From NCBI RefSeq assembly GCF_001898575.1, contig NZ_MKUD01000022.1:1-64000 (forward strand): a stretch of DNA of 64,000 nucleotides, written 5' to 3'. Position 1 is the stretch's first letter. Each line of letters starts with the position of its first letter. This document shows positions 25,702 through 34,715 of this stretch, one piece after another. A program made the position numbers and the translations under genes. The DNA comes from Spirosoma sp. 48-14 (GTDB lineage: Bacteria > Bacteroidota > Bacteroidia > Cytophagales > Spirosomataceae). Under the pieces are notes generated by a model. The model searched no databases. It saw only the letters and a list, made by a program, of their open reading frames with translations, and was not told where the DNA came from.

Positions 25702-27768
25702 TTAACTTACTGTTCCGCCATTCCAGACCGTTTCGCCTGGCGTAATCAATGATAGTTTACCGTCACGGTCTTCAGCCATCAGAATCATACCCTGCGATTC
25801 CAGGCCCATCATTTTGCGGGGTGCCAGATTGGCCAGGAACGTCACTTGTTTGCCGATCACTTCTTCGGGAGCAAAATGCTTGGCAATACCGCTCAGAATC
25901 TGCCGCCCCCCCAGGCCATCATCGACTTTCAATTTCAGCAGCTTATCGCTTTTTGGAACCCGCTCCGCTTCGGTAATGGTGCCGACCCGAATATCCATTT
26001 TGGCAAAGTCATCATACGTGATTTCGGACCGGATTTGAGGTACTTCTTTTGTTGCTAATTCATTCATGCGTTTGGCATTCAGTAATTTTTGAATCTGTTT
26101 GTTGATTTCGTCGTCTTCTATTTTGGCGAAGAGCAGATCGGCTGGCCCAGCCGGTGCCTGTCCGAGTGCATGCCCTTCGACCAGTAAATCGGCCCGGCCC
26201 GCATTGACCCAGGTGAAAAGGTCAGTAATAGCGAGTTGAGCGCGTATTTTCTCCGCCGTGAAGGGCAGGAAGGGTTCGCATACAATGCTCAGATTCGCCG
26301 TAATCTGAAGGGCGATGTTCAGAATCGTATGGGCACGTTGCGGATCGGTTTTGACGGCTTTCCAGGGTTCGGTTTCGGCCAGGTATTTATTGCCCAGTCG
26401 CGCCAAATCCATCAGATGCCCCAGCGCTTCCCGGAATCGGTAGTTACCAATCGACTGACCAATACGATCCGGGAACAGGGCCAGCTCGTCCAGTACCTGC
26501 TGATCGTATTCGGTGAGAGAACCTAAAACAGGGACACGGCCATCGGCCATTTTGTGGGTTAACACCACGGCCCGGTTCACGAAATTGCCGAGTATACCGA
26601 CCAGTTCAGAGTTATTGCGGGCCTGAAAATCTTTCCAGGTAAACTCGCTGTCTTTGGTTTCGGGGGCATTCGCGGCCAGTACGTAGCGTAGCACATCCTG
26701 TTTACCCGGTAGTTCTTCCAGGTATTCGTGTAGCCAGACGGCCCAGTTGCGCGATGTACTGATTTTGTCGCCTTCGAGGTTCATAAACTCATTGGCAGGT
26801 ACATTGTCGGCCAGAATATAGCTACCCTCGGCCATCAGCATCGCCGGGAAAATGATGCAGTGGAATACGATGTTGTCCTTGCCGATGAAGTGTACCAGTT
26901 TGGTGTCTTTATCGCGCCAGTACAATTCCCAGTCACGGCCTTGTTCGGCAGCCCACTCTTTGGTCATGGAAATGTAGCCGATTGGGGCATCGAACCAAAC
27001 ATACAGCACTTTTCCTTCCGAATCGGGGAGGGGAACTTTAATACCCCAATCGAGATCGCGGGTCATGGCGCGGGGACGCAAGCCTTCTTTTAGCCACGAC
27101 TGGCACTGACCAAATACGTTCGTTTTCCACTCGGTATGGCTATTGACGTATTCTTCGATCGTTGGCTGCATCCGATCCAGGGGCAAAAACCAGTTTTTGG
27201 TGGCTTTTAGGATTGGCTTTGAGCCAGAAAGCATCGAATGTGGTTCGATCAATTCAGTCGGGCTGAGGGCCGTACCACAACGCTCACACTGATCACCATA
27301 CGCATTCGGATTTCCACAAACGGGGCAAGTGCCCACAATGTATCGGTCGGCCAGAAATTGTCCGGCAACTTCATCGTAATACTGTTCGGTTACCTCCTCG
27401 TCGAAATCTCCGTTGTTGTAAATATTCAGGAAGATTTCCTGCGAGGTTTCATGGTGAATTTGATTCGAGGTTCGCGAATAAATGTCGAACGAGATACCGA
27501 AGTCCTCAAACGCTTTTTTGATCTGAACGTAGTACTTATCGACTACCTGTTGTGGGGTGATACCTTCCTTTTTCGCCTTAATGGTAATGGGAACGCCATG
27601 TTCGTCGGTGCCGCTGATGAAGGCGACATCCTTACCCGTTGAACGTAAATAGCGTACATAAATGTCGGCGGGCAGGTAGCAACCGGCAATATGACCGATG
27701 TGAATCGGGCCGTTGGCGTAAATCAGGGCCGCCGTAACGGTATAGCGTTGTGGATTTTCGAGAGCCAT
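25702..27768 (-). CDS. metG: Methionyl-tRNA synthetase
   Basis: The 688-residue protein is a full-length MetRS. HIGH is at 23-26 ([10 protein letters not shown]), the zinc knuckle in [18 protein letters not shown], the KMSKS-type signature as [10 protein letters not shown], an anticodon-binding helical domain at about 400-560, and a C-terminal EMAP-II-like tRNA-binding domain (about 580-688, [18 protein letters not shown]). It charges tRNA-Met with methionine at the expense of ATP. The C-terminal appended domain gives dimerisation and tRNA affinity. The 5' leader contains a heptad-built hairpin and a candidate promoter at 27872-27879. Confidence 0.97.
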   Translation of the reverse strand: MALENPQRYTVTAALIYANGPIHIGHIAGCYLPADIYVRYLRSTGKDVAFISGTDEHGVPITIKAKKEGITPQQVVDKYYVQIKKAFEDFGISFDIYSRTSNQIHHETSQEIFLNIYNNGDFDEEVTEQYYDEVAGQFLADRYIVGTCPVCGNPNAYGDQCERCGTALSPTELIEPHSMLSGSKPILKATKNWFLPLDRMQPTIEEYVNSHTEWKTNVFGQCQSWLKEGLRPRAMTRDLDWGIKVPLPDSEGKVLYVWFDAPIGYISMTKEWAAEQGRDWELYWRDKDTKLVHFIGKDNIVFHCIIFPAMLMAEGSYILADNVPANEFMNLEGDKISTSRNWAVWLHEYLEELPGKQDVLRYVLAANAPETKDSEFTWKDFQARNNSELVGILGNFVNRAVVLTHKMADGRVPVLGSLTEYDQQVLDELALFPDRIGQSIGNYRFREALGHLMDLARLGNKYLAETEPWKAVKTDPQRAHTILNIALQITANLSIVCEPFLPFTAEKIRAQLAITDLFTWVNAGRADLLVEGHALGQAPAGPADLLFAKIEDDEINKQIQKLLNAKRMNELATKEVPQIRSEITYDDFAKMDIRVGTITEAERVPKSDKLLKLKVDDGLGGRQILSGIAKHFAPEEVIGKQVTFLANLAPRKMMGLESQGMILMAEDRDGKLSLITPGETVWNGGTVS

Positions 27769-27782
27769 AAAGTTGGTTTTCA

Positions 27783-27859
27783 GTTTACGGCCTTCGGTTT
27801 ACGGTGACTGGCGTAAGACTACACGGAAGCCTCAACAGCGTAAACCAAAGGCTATAAAC
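27783..27859. repeat. Heptad-built imperfect hairpin in the metG leader
   Basis: The left arm (27783-27803, GTTTACG GCCTTCG GTTTACG) pairs with the right arm (27839-27859) with three mismatches, two or more of which are G-U compatible. Both arms are built from 7-base units. It lies between divergent genes, so it is not a simple terminator; it would be in the metG leader RNA. Confidence 0.6.
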
Positions 27860-27871
27860 CTTATTTGTCCG

Positions 27872-27879
27872 CAAAATTA
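27872..27879 (-). promoter_or_regulatory. Candidate Bacteroidota -7 box for metG
   Basis: TAATTTTG on the minus strand fits the TAnnTTTG consensus, 104 bases before the start codon. The -33 element is not clear. Confidence 0.4.
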
Positions 27880-28025
27880 GCAATTCAGGCCCGAACGTTG
27901 TTATGTTTACACAATCAGATGGAAGCAACCATCGATTATTGACTCTACAGGGGCGTCAGGGTATCATAGACAACAATACGTTAAATACAAAAAATCCTAA
28001 ATAGGGGCGAAATAAAAAACTACAA

Positions 28026-29066
28026 TTGACTTCATCGTTACGTAATCCTGTTTTTGTTACTGGTGCGACTGGCTTTATTGGCTCGCACATTGTTCGGCGG
28101 TATCTAGCCGATGGACATCCGGTTTCGGTATTGTATCGGCCCTCGAGTGGGTATGGCATGCTGGCCGATGTGGCCGACCAACTTACCTGGCTCGAAGGCG
28201 ATGTGCTGGATATTCCGTCGCTGGAAGCGGCTATTCTGTCGGGTTCTGAATCCGGTGATTTGGATGTGATTCATGCGGCAGCCATTGTCTCGTTTGTGCC
28301 GAAAGACCGGGACCAGATGGAGCGGATCAACGTGGAGGGAACGGCCAATGTGGTGAATGTTTGCCTGAAAGCGGGCGTTCGCAAACTTGGCTACATCAGC
28401 TCCGTGGCGGCTATCGGGCGGCCAATAACGCACAGCGACGAGTCGCAGACGCCTTTCCAGATCAATGAGAGTCAGAAGTGGGAAGACTCACCGAACAATT
28501 CCGTATATGCCAAAACCAAATACCGGGCCGAACTGGAGGTTTGGCGGGGAGTAGCCGAAGGATTGAATGCCGTTATGGTCAATCCGTCCATTGTGCTTGG
28601 TGTCGGTGAATGGAGCCGGAGCAGTTTGCAGCTTATCAAATATGTATACGACGAAAAACCATTTTATCCGGCTGGCCTGGTAAATTATGTCGATGTACTC
28701 GATGTGGCTGATTCATTAGTCCAGTTGATGCAGTCTGACATCACCGCCGAGCGCTTCATTCTGAATGCAGGCACCATTTCGTATCGTTCGTTGTTAGAAC
28801 AGATAGCCGCCGTACTGGGCAAGCGTCCGCCAAGACTGCGGGTACCTACTGCGTTGACGCGTGTACTCTGGCCTCTGGAGGCTGTGCGGGCGTGGCTGAC
28901 GGGGAAAAATCCGCTGATCACCCGCGAAACGGCGCGGTCAGCGAGTTCGCATTACCAGTACGATGGCCGGAAAATTGAGCAAGTGCTTCGTTTTCAATAC
29001 AGGCCTTTAAGTGATACGTTGAAGCGGGTGGCAACTGCCTTCAACACGCTCCCGGCGAGTCGTTAA
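28026..29066 (+). CDS. NAD-dependent epimerase/dehydratase family protein (extended SDR)
   Basis: A TTG at 28026 is the only start that precedes the first strand; the 346-residue product opens with VFVTGATGFIGSHIV (GxxGxxG). Other SDR elements: LEGDVLD (Asp for NAD), VIHAAAIVSF, the catalytic Ser in GYISSVAAIG and YAKTK (YxxxK). MVNPSIVLGVGEW and YVDVLDVADSLVQLM are typical of dihydroflavonol-4-reductase and 3-beta-hydroxysteroid dehydrogenase-like proteins. Substrate unknown. It is divergent from metG and is followed by a TPR gene, separated by a heptad hairpin. Confidence 0.9.
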   Translation: MTSSLRNPVFVTGATGFIGSHIVRRYLADGHPVSVLYRPSSGYGMLADVADQLTWLEGDVLDIPSLEAAILSGSESGDLDVIHAAAIVSFVPKDRDQMERINVEGTANVVNVCLKAGVRKLGYISSVAAIGRPITHSDESQTPFQINESQKWEDSPNNSVYAKTKYRAELEVWRGVAEGLNAVMVNPSIVLGVGEWSRSSLQLIKYVYDEKPFYPAGLVNYVDVLDVADSLVQLMQSDITAERFILNAGTISYRSLLEQIAAVLGKRPPRLRVPTALTRVLWPLEAVRAWLTGKNPLITRETARSASSHYQYDGRKIEQVLRFQYRPLSDTLKRVATAFNTLPASR

Positions 29067-29168
29067 TTTTCTCGGTTGGGGGGTTGCAGTTTCGCTTTTT
29101 TGGGTATATATTTCACTGCCAAAGGATAAATCGCACTGATTGATGCGGCCCCTATCCTGATTTACGGT

Positions 29169-29227
29169 GTACGATTTATAAATCGCGATCCCATCGTGAA
29201 CTATGAACCGCAACTCGTGAATCGTAC
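29169..29227. repeat. Imperfect heptad hairpin upstream of the TPR gene
   Basis: GTACGATT (29169-29176) pairs with AATCGTAC (29220-29227); inner pairing continues with many G-U-type transitions. The right half reads as CGTGAAC TATGAAC CGCAACT CGTGAAT, a period of seven. Confidence 0.55.
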
Positions 29228-29261
29228 CAGAACCGGCTGCCCGGTTGTAAATTATCTATAC

Positions 29262-30665
29262 ATGGAGCAAGAGTTCGAAGAACGAGAAGGCGATATAAAA
29301 GAATCAATCCGGCGTTTTGAGCAGATGCTGGACCAGCAGCAAAGCCAGTTTTTCGATCTGGATGTCTATGAGCAAATGGTTGAGCACTACCTCAATCAGG
29401 GCGATTTAGACAAGGCGTTCAAAGCCGCCGAATCAGGTCTGGAGAATTTTCCCTATGCGCTGGAGTTGATGCTCGACAAGGCCCAGATTCTGGCTAATTA
29501 CCAACGATACGATGAGTCGCTGGAGTTACTGGAACGGGCTTCGTTGTTTAATCCCGGCGACCTGGACGTGCCGTTCATGCAGGGCTCTGTCCTCAACATG
29601 GCCGGTCGGTACGAGGAGTCGATTCAGGTGCTGGAAGAACTACTCGACCGGGCTGAGGATAAAGATGACATCCTTTTCCAGTTGGGTCAGAGCTATCAGA
29701 ACTGGGGGAAATATGACGAAGCCATCAAGCAGTACAAAAAGTCGATCGCGCTGAACATTAACAATGAAAACGCCCTCTATGAACTGGCCTTTTGCCTGGA
29801 CGTGACCGGCGAGCTGGAGAATAGCCTGAGCTATTATCAGCAACTAATCGATACCGATCCCTATTCGTACAATGCCTGGTACAATATGGGCATTGCCTAC
29901 AGTAAACTGGCCCGTTATGTCGATGCCGCTGAAGCCTACGATTATGCCGTTCTGATTAAGGAAGATTTCGCGTCGGCTCATTTTAATCTAGGCAATACGT
30001 ACATGAATCTGGGTCTATTCGAAAAGGCCGAGCACTGCTACCGCGAGACTCTTAAATACGAAGAACCAACGGCGGATACCTATTGCCATCTGGGGGCCAG
30101 TCTGGAAAAACAGGATCGGTTACCCGAAGCCATCAAGGAGTATCGAGAAGCGTTAAAACTCGATGCTATGTGGGATGAAGCCTGGTATGGTATCGGCGTT
30201 TGCCTGAGCGAGTCGGGTAAATGGTATGAAGCGTTACCCTTCCTGCAAAAGGCGGTTAAACTGAATGATCAGAACGGTGAATATTATATCGCCGTTGCTG
30301 AGACTGAATACAAAATTGGGAATGTGATTTCGAGCGTCGAAGCGTTCGAGAAAGCTGCCGAGGTCGATTCGGAGAACCCGGATGTTTATCTGACCTGGTC
30401 ACTGGTTCCGTTTGATCAGGGCGATTTCCTCCGGGCTAACGACATTATCCAATCAGGCATCAACGATATGCCTGCCGAAGCCGATTTGTATTATCGTTCA
30501 GCAGTGTATCTGATTCACGCGGGGCATTATCGTGAAGCGCTTATCCAGTTGGAAGCGGCCTTATCGCTTGATTACGACGCGCATGTTCAATTGTTTGAGT
30601 TTTTCCCGGAACTGGAAAAACAAAAGGCCCTCTACAAGATTATTCAGCAGTATAAGAAGGATTAA
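29262..30665 (+). CDS. Tetratricopeptide repeat protein
   Basis: ATG 29262 (EQEFEEREGDIKESIRRFEQM) is chosen over the upstream 29196 start, which lies inside a hairpin repeat. The 467-residue protein is almost entirely TPR: about eleven 34-residue units, for example DDILFQLGQSYQNWGKYDEAIKQYKKS, YNAWYNMGIAYSKLARYVDAAEAYDYA and ADTYCHLGASLEKQDRLPEAIKEYREA. There is no signal or membrane segment, so it acts in the cytoplasm as a protein-binding scaffold. The N-terminus is strongly acidic. Partner unknown. The transcript ends at the perfect hairpin 30678-30743. Confidence 0.93.
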   Translation: MEQEFEEREGDIKESIRRFEQMLDQQQSQFFDLDVYEQMVEHYLNQGDLDKAFKAAESGLENFPYALELMLDKAQILANYQRYDESLELLERASLFNPGDLDVPFMQGSVLNMAGRYEESIQVLEELLDRAEDKDDILFQLGQSYQNWGKYDEAIKQYKKSIALNINNENALYELAFCLDVTGELENSLSYYQQLIDTDPYSYNAWYNMGIAYSKLARYVDAAEAYDYAVLIKEDFASAHFNLGNTYMNLGLFEKAEHCYRETLKYEEPTADTYCHLGASLEKQDRLPEAIKEYREALKLDAMWDEAWYGIGVCLSESGKWYEALPFLQKAVKLNDQNGEYYIAVAETEYKIGNVISSVEAFEKAAEVDSENPDVYLTWSLVPFDQGDFLRANDIIQSGINDMPAEADLYYRSAVYLIHAGHYREALIQLEAALSLDYDAHVQLFEFFPELEKQKALYKIIQQYKKD

Positions 30666-30677
30666 TTCCGAATATAT

Positions 30678-30743
30678 AGAACGCTGATTGTTATGATGAT
30701 TATGATCTTTGTAAATCATAATCATCATAACAATCAGCGTTCT
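30678..30743. terminator. Perfect 29-bp hairpin between convergent genes
   Basis: The left arm 30678-30706 (starting AGAACGCTGATTG) and right arm 30715-30743 are exact reverse complements, with the 8-base loop CTTTGTAA. It separates the TPR gene stop (30665) from the converging gene stop (30751). No T-run, but stem length makes it a strong candidate for two-way termination. Confidence 0.8.
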
Positions 30744-30750
30744 GGTCTTA

Positions 30751-31356
30751 TCAAGGCGTTGGGTCCAGCACGGCTAATCGTTTGATGATCTCGGTTTTGC
30801 TGAGAAAAATATCCGGGTTCGTCCAGTGGTTTTGCTGGCAGGTGTCATAAAACCATTGATTGATTGCTTCCAGGTTTCGCAGGCGTTTGAGTTTGCCATT
30901 ATCTCCCCAGACAAACAAATAATCTCCAATCTTGCCCTTATTCTCATTGATGGCATATACATCATCGTAAAGGGCAATTTTCCCGATGGTCAACCGCCGA
31001 TACAGGCGATTTTTGATTCGCGAAAACATTGTTGAGTCAGATCGCGGTAGAACGGAAGTATCAGCTCCAGCAAGGGTTAAAGTTTCAAATTGGAAGAAAG
31101 GAATTTTGACGCCTTTGGTATGGCCGTTCTGGTAAAATGTAAACATAGTGCCTTTGTCGTAAAGGAATCGGCCTTGTAACAACGAACCATCCCCTAATCG
31201 GCCTACTCCGTCATGAAGCTGATAAACAATCGGGATAACATATGTCGACGTACGGGGAATGATGACGGCATGGGGGTAGGAACCAGGGCGGGCCGTCTGT
31301 CCATAGACTGTGCACATCGATACCAGCAGCAAACAGGTAATGATCCAGCGTTTCAT
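30751..31356 (-). CDS. Exported protein of unknown function
   Basis: The 201-residue protein has a signal peptide (KRWIITCLLLVSMCTVYGQ). The mature part contains beta-strand-like segments (YVIPIVYQLHDGVGRLGDG, GRFLYDKGTMFTFYQNG, KGVKIPFFQFETLTL) and a C-terminal helical section with Trp and Cys. No lipobox and no family recognised. It converges with the TPR gene and is divergent from the redoxin-like gene (247 bases between). Confidence 0.75.
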   Translation of the reverse strand: MKRWIITCLLLVSMCTVYGQTARPGSYPHAVIIPRTSTYVIPIVYQLHDGVGRLGDGSLLQGRFLYDKGTMFTFYQNGHTKGVKIPFFQFETLTLAGADTSVLPRSDSTMFSRIKNRLYRRLTIGKIALYDDVYAINENKGKIGDYLFVWGDNGKLKRLRNLEAINQWFYDTCQQNHWTNPDIFLSKTEIIKRLAVLDPTP

Positions 31357-31603
31357 AAGTGTGCAGATTGGTTGTATTCTTAAAACGATATTGATGATTG
31401 TATGGATATAGTTTAATATACTTTTAACGGATTCCTTTAGATAGATAAGTGAGAAAAGAGTGGAGTTTGCATCGATGGTAAACTCTATGTATATAGTGGC
31501 CCGAATTTTGATAGCCTGTCAACCAGACCCCCGTACTATCAGCAATCAGTGAACCGTGATGATTTACAAGGGGGTGTATGAAGCATCTTTAATTGCGAAA
31601 CGT

Positions 31604-32341
31604 ATGTCTCTTTGCAAACAAGCTCTTCTGGCTGTCAGTCTGTTAACGCTAAGTACAATCTGCCTGGCTCAGGTAGGTGTTCAAAAAAAGATTATCCGGC
31701 TTGCCAAACCTCAGAGCGAACCTACTCCCATCACGAATCAGGCGACTGGCCAGCGCATGACCATCAACGAGTATAATGAACTGGCTAAAGCCGATCCGTT
31801 TGCGTATCATCTGGTGCCCAATTATGATGAGTTTGGCCAACCAACTACGTATACGATGCGCTCAGCCACGCCAGAAGAACACGAAACCCATCGGTTTCGC
31901 GACCGTGATCCTGCCAAACAGCCAAAGGCAGGCCAGTCGATAGCGCCTTTTGTGATGACCGACGTAGAAGGGAATACCTATCGTTCGGCTGACCTTTTGG
32001 GCAATGTTGTGGTACTAAGTTTCTGGGTAAGTCTGGATAAATCGGTCTGGGATGATAAACAGGCGGCTGCTTTTGCCGAAGCGTTGCGTCCTTTTCAGTC
32101 GAAAACGGCTCCGGTTGTGCTGGGCGTTCTAAATAGTGAACAGGCAAAGGCGGAGAGTGGAGTAATCGGAAAATCACTTCCCTTCAAGCCAATTCCGAAC
32201 GCGTATGGCTTTCATAACAAGTACCATATCACTACCATACCAACCATTGTAGTGATTGGTAAGGATGGAAAAGTAGTCGCTAACCTACAGGGAGCCAGCA
32301 GTATTGAAAAGCTCAAACAGGTTTTGGCGACGGTTTTATAA
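31604..32341 (+). CDS. Exported thioredoxin-fold (redoxin/TlpA-like) protein lacking active-site cysteines
   Basis: ATG 31604 (SLCKQALLAVSLLTLST) begins the signal peptide; 31556 is an in-frame alternative. The 245-residue product has a C-terminal AhpC/TSA-like fold: APFVMTDVEGNTYRSADLLGNVVVLSFW, then the place of WCxxC is taken by VSLDKSVWDDK. The cis-Pro region is kept (HITTIPTIVVIGKDGKVV). Both redox cysteines are missing, and the only cysteines lie in the signal peptide. It therefore cannot do thiol exchange and may be a binding or structural derivative. No linked partner is evident. Confidence 0.85.
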   Translation: MSLCKQALLAVSLLTLSTICLAQVGVQKKIIRLAKPQSEPTPITNQATGQRMTINEYNELAKADPFAYHLVPNYDEFGQPTTYTMRSATPEEHETHRFRDRDPAKQPKAGQSIAPFVMTDVEGNTYRSADLLGNVVVLSFWVSLDKSVWDDKQAAAFAEALRPFQSKTAPVVLGVLNSEQAKAESGVIGKSLPFKPIPNAYGFHNKYHITTIPTIVVIGKDGKVVANLQGASSIEKLKQVLATVL

Positions 32342-32437
32342 TAGCTCTACCTACGTTTCCAGAGACGTAAATGAACGGAATGTTACGCGAATAGGTTAGT
32401 CAACACGTTACCAGTGCTGATTAACCTATTCGTTCAT

Positions 32438-33694
32438 ATGCCTAAGCCGACTGGCGGCCTGTCCCCTTTCCTTCTGCGTTCACTTTATATAAGCGCGTTC
32501 TGGATGCTGGCATCACTGAGTACAACGGCTCAGTCAGATTCTACATTATCTAAACCTGCTAAGCAGCAGATCGTTTCGAAGCCTGATTCGTCGGCCGATA
32601 TCTGGGATGTCTATTATGGGTTTATCAATAAAAAAGGGCATCGTTCGGCCGAAAGTGAGAAGCCTGGTTTCCATCCGTCTTTTTTCCCTGAGTTGGCCTA
32701 CGCCCTGCAAACGGGCTTTGCAGTAGGCCTCAATGCGAATCTTTCTTTTACCAGCGCTGATCCTCAGCAGAACGTTTCGGTTATCTATTCAACGCCCCAA
32801 TACACCCAGTATCAGCAGGTTATTATTCCTATTGAAGCCAATTTGTGGACGAAAGACAACCGCTACAATATTCTGACCGACTGGCGATACTACAACTATT
32901 CGGCCGATAATTTTGGGTTGGGCGATGAGTCCCGTTCTGATGTGGACGATCATCTGGAGTATTCGTATCTGCGATTATATCAGTCGGTTTTGCGGCAGGT
33001 AGCTCCCAATTTTTCGGTAGGGATTGGCTATGCGCTGGATTACCACTGGCGGATTCGGGAAGAAAATAGTACTCCCCAACTGAACAATGACTTCCAGCAA
33101 TACGGCAATACAGGTCGTTCGGTGTCATCCGGACCAACTTTTACGCTTCAGTACACGAACCGACGAAACCCAAACAATCCGCAAAACGGCTTTTTCGGCA
33201 GCATCATGTTCCGGCCTAACCTGCGCTTGTTAGGCAGTGATCAGAATTGGCAGTCGGTACTGGCCGATTTTCGGAAGTATATTCCGTTAACCGCCGATTC
33301 ACGGCATATTCTGGCACTCTGGAATGTAAACTGGTTAAGCCTGGGTGGGCAGGCTCCCTATCTGGATTTGCCCAGTACCGGCTGGGATACGCATGCCAAT
33401 TTAGGCCGTGGCTATACACAAGGTCGGTTTCGGGGCCAAAATCTAGTGTATTTCGAAACCGAATACCGGGCTGTTATTCTGAACAATGGCTTGTTGGGTG
33501 GGGTAGTATTTGCCAATATGCAGAGTTATAGTGATTATCCGAATACGGCTCATTTCGGAAAGCTACTACCCGGCTGGGGAGTAGGACTGCGCATCAAAGT
33601 AAACAAGCACTCGAACCTCAATTTTGCCTTCGATTACGGCTTCGGTATCGGAGGGTCGCAGGGCGTATTTCTAAACCTGGGAGAAGTGTTTTAA
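32438..33694 (+). CDS. Outer membrane beta-barrel protein (BamA/TamA surface-antigen type)
   Basis: ATG 32438 gives a 418-residue protein with a hydrophobic leader (SLYISAFWMLASLSTTAQS). The rest is an alternating beta-barrel, with strands ending in aromatic residues (NLWTKDNRYNILTDWRYYNYSADNFGLG, PTFTLQYTNRRNPNNPQNG, GVGLRIKVNKHSNLNFAFDYGFG). The NPNNPQNGFFGSIMFRPN loop and VKVN..NLRFDYG-like end are those of the bacterial surface antigen (D15) domain. No POTRA domains precede it, so it is probably a small Omp85-type or autotransporter-like barrel. It ends in Phe (VF), the usual outer membrane signal. Confidence 0.87.
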   Translation: MPKPTGGLSPFLLRSLYISAFWMLASLSTTAQSDSTLSKPAKQQIVSKPDSSADIWDVYYGFINKKGHRSAESEKPGFHPSFFPELAYALQTGFAVGLNANLSFTSADPQQNVSVIYSTPQYTQYQQVIIPIEANLWTKDNRYNILTDWRYYNYSADNFGLGDESRSDVDDHLEYSYLRLYQSVLRQVAPNFSVGIGYALDYHWRIREENSTPQLNNDFQQYGNTGRSVSSGPTFTLQYTNRRNPNNPQNGFFGSIMFRPNLRLLGSDQNWQSVLADFRKYIPLTADSRHILALWNVNWLSLGGQAPYLDLPSTGWDTHANLGRGYTQGRFRGQNLVYFETEYRAVILNNGLLGGVVFANMQSYSDYPNTAHFGKLLPGWGVGLRIKVNKHSNLNFAFDYGFGIGGSQGVFLNLGEVF

Positions 33695-33700
33695 ATGAGT

Positions 33701-34564
33701 TCAGGCTCCGGGCTGCGCCAGCTTTTGCTTCAGGTCAAAGGTCTGCGCTGCAAATACCATCAGAATCTGATTGGCATCAAACGTACGCTTAATGGCAATC
33801 ATGGCCTCACTTAGCGCCATTTGCGCATTTGTAGCAGCCGGGTTAATCCAGAACAAGAGTACAAACTGAACATTGGCGTCGGTAAACTGACGGTAATGCA
33901 ACTCGACCGGATTTGTTGGCAAGACAAACGGAAGAGCTGAAACGGCAGCCTGAGCCAGTTGTTTGGCTTTTGTCATATCATCGAGGTACGAGATCCCCGC
34001 TACCACGTCGATGCGCCGTTGCCCTATTCGCGAAAAATTGGTGATGGGTTTCTGGAAAACATCTTTACTTGGTATTTCGACGGTTTGTCCTTCGCCATTG
34101 TCAATGACGATGGAACGCAGTTTAATATCGAGCACTTTACCCGTATACCCGTTTGTTTCGACCTTATCACCCACCTGAATGGGTCGGGCCAGCGCAATCA
34201 TTGCACCGGATATAAAATTGGTGGTCAGGTCCTGAAAGGCGAACCCAATGGCCAGCGCAATAACCCCGGCACCAGCCAGTAAAGACGTTACGGTTTTGTC
34301 GAGCCCTAAAATTCCCAACGCTACAAACAAGCCGGCAGACATGACAATAACGCGCATGACGGCTCCTGTGAGATTAATAAGCGAAACATTGGTGCTAACC
34401 CGGTCGAGGCCACGAACTACCCACCGACTCAGCCAGCGTGATAGAAACGTAAAGAATAGCAACAGTAAAATGGCGACGGCCAGTTTGGGCATGTAGCGGA
34501 TGGCGGTACGAATCCAGGTTGATAGTTCAGCGTACATAAGCCCGGCTGCCTGTGAAATGTCCAT
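33701..34564 (-). CDS. Mechanosensitive channel of the MscS family
   Basis: The 287-residue protein has three membrane helices: about 20-45, 70-95 and 100-125. The third, LLAGAGVIALAIGFAFQDLTTNFISG, is the pore-lining TM3 with the AGxxALAxGxA pattern. The beta domain follows (IQVGDKVETNGYTGKVLDI, VEIPSKDVFQKPITNFSR) and then the C-terminal alpha/beta domain. MscS opens under membrane tension to release solutes on osmotic downshift. Inner membrane. It converges on the barrel gene and has a candidate promoter at 34599-34606. Confidence 0.93.
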   Translation of the reverse strand: MDISQAAGLMYAELSTWIRTAIRYMPKLAVAILLLLFFTFLSRWLSRWVVRGLDRVSTNVSLINLTGAVMRVIVMSAGLFVALGILGLDKTVTSLLAGAGVIALAIGFAFQDLTTNFISGAMIALARPIQVGDKVETNGYTGKVLDIKLRSIVIDNGEGQTVEIPSKDVFQKPITNFSRIGQRRIDVVAGISYLDDMTKAKQLAQAAVSALPFVLPTNPVELHYRQFTDANVQFVLLFWINPAATNAQMALSEAMIAIKRTFDANQILMVFAAQTFDLKQKLAQPGA

Positions 34565-34598
34565 AGTGTATGCAACTAGTGGTAATAGCAGAAGGGTA

Positions 34599-34606
34599 CA
34601 AAGGTA
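34599..34606 (-). promoter_or_regulatory. Candidate -7 box of the MscS gene
   Basis: TACCTTTG on the minus strand, matching TAnnTTTG, 35 bases before the start codon. The same 8-mer appears in the opposite direction at 34684-34691. Confidence 0.5.
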
Positions 34607-34683
34607 CAGCGTGAATGGGCAAAGAGCGTTTATCTGTACAATTCACTCTTTAGATCCTACATTCTTTCCTCTGTAAAAACCTG

Positions 34684-34691
34684 TACCTTTG
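34684..34691 (+). promoter_or_regulatory. Candidate -7 box of the cysteine desulfurase gene
   Basis: TACCTTTG fits the Bacteroidota consensus TAnnTTTG and lies 25 bases before ATG 34716, leaving a leader of about 18 bases. Confidence 0.55.
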
Positions 34692-34715
34692 CAGTATTGA
34701 CAAACAAGCCTACCG

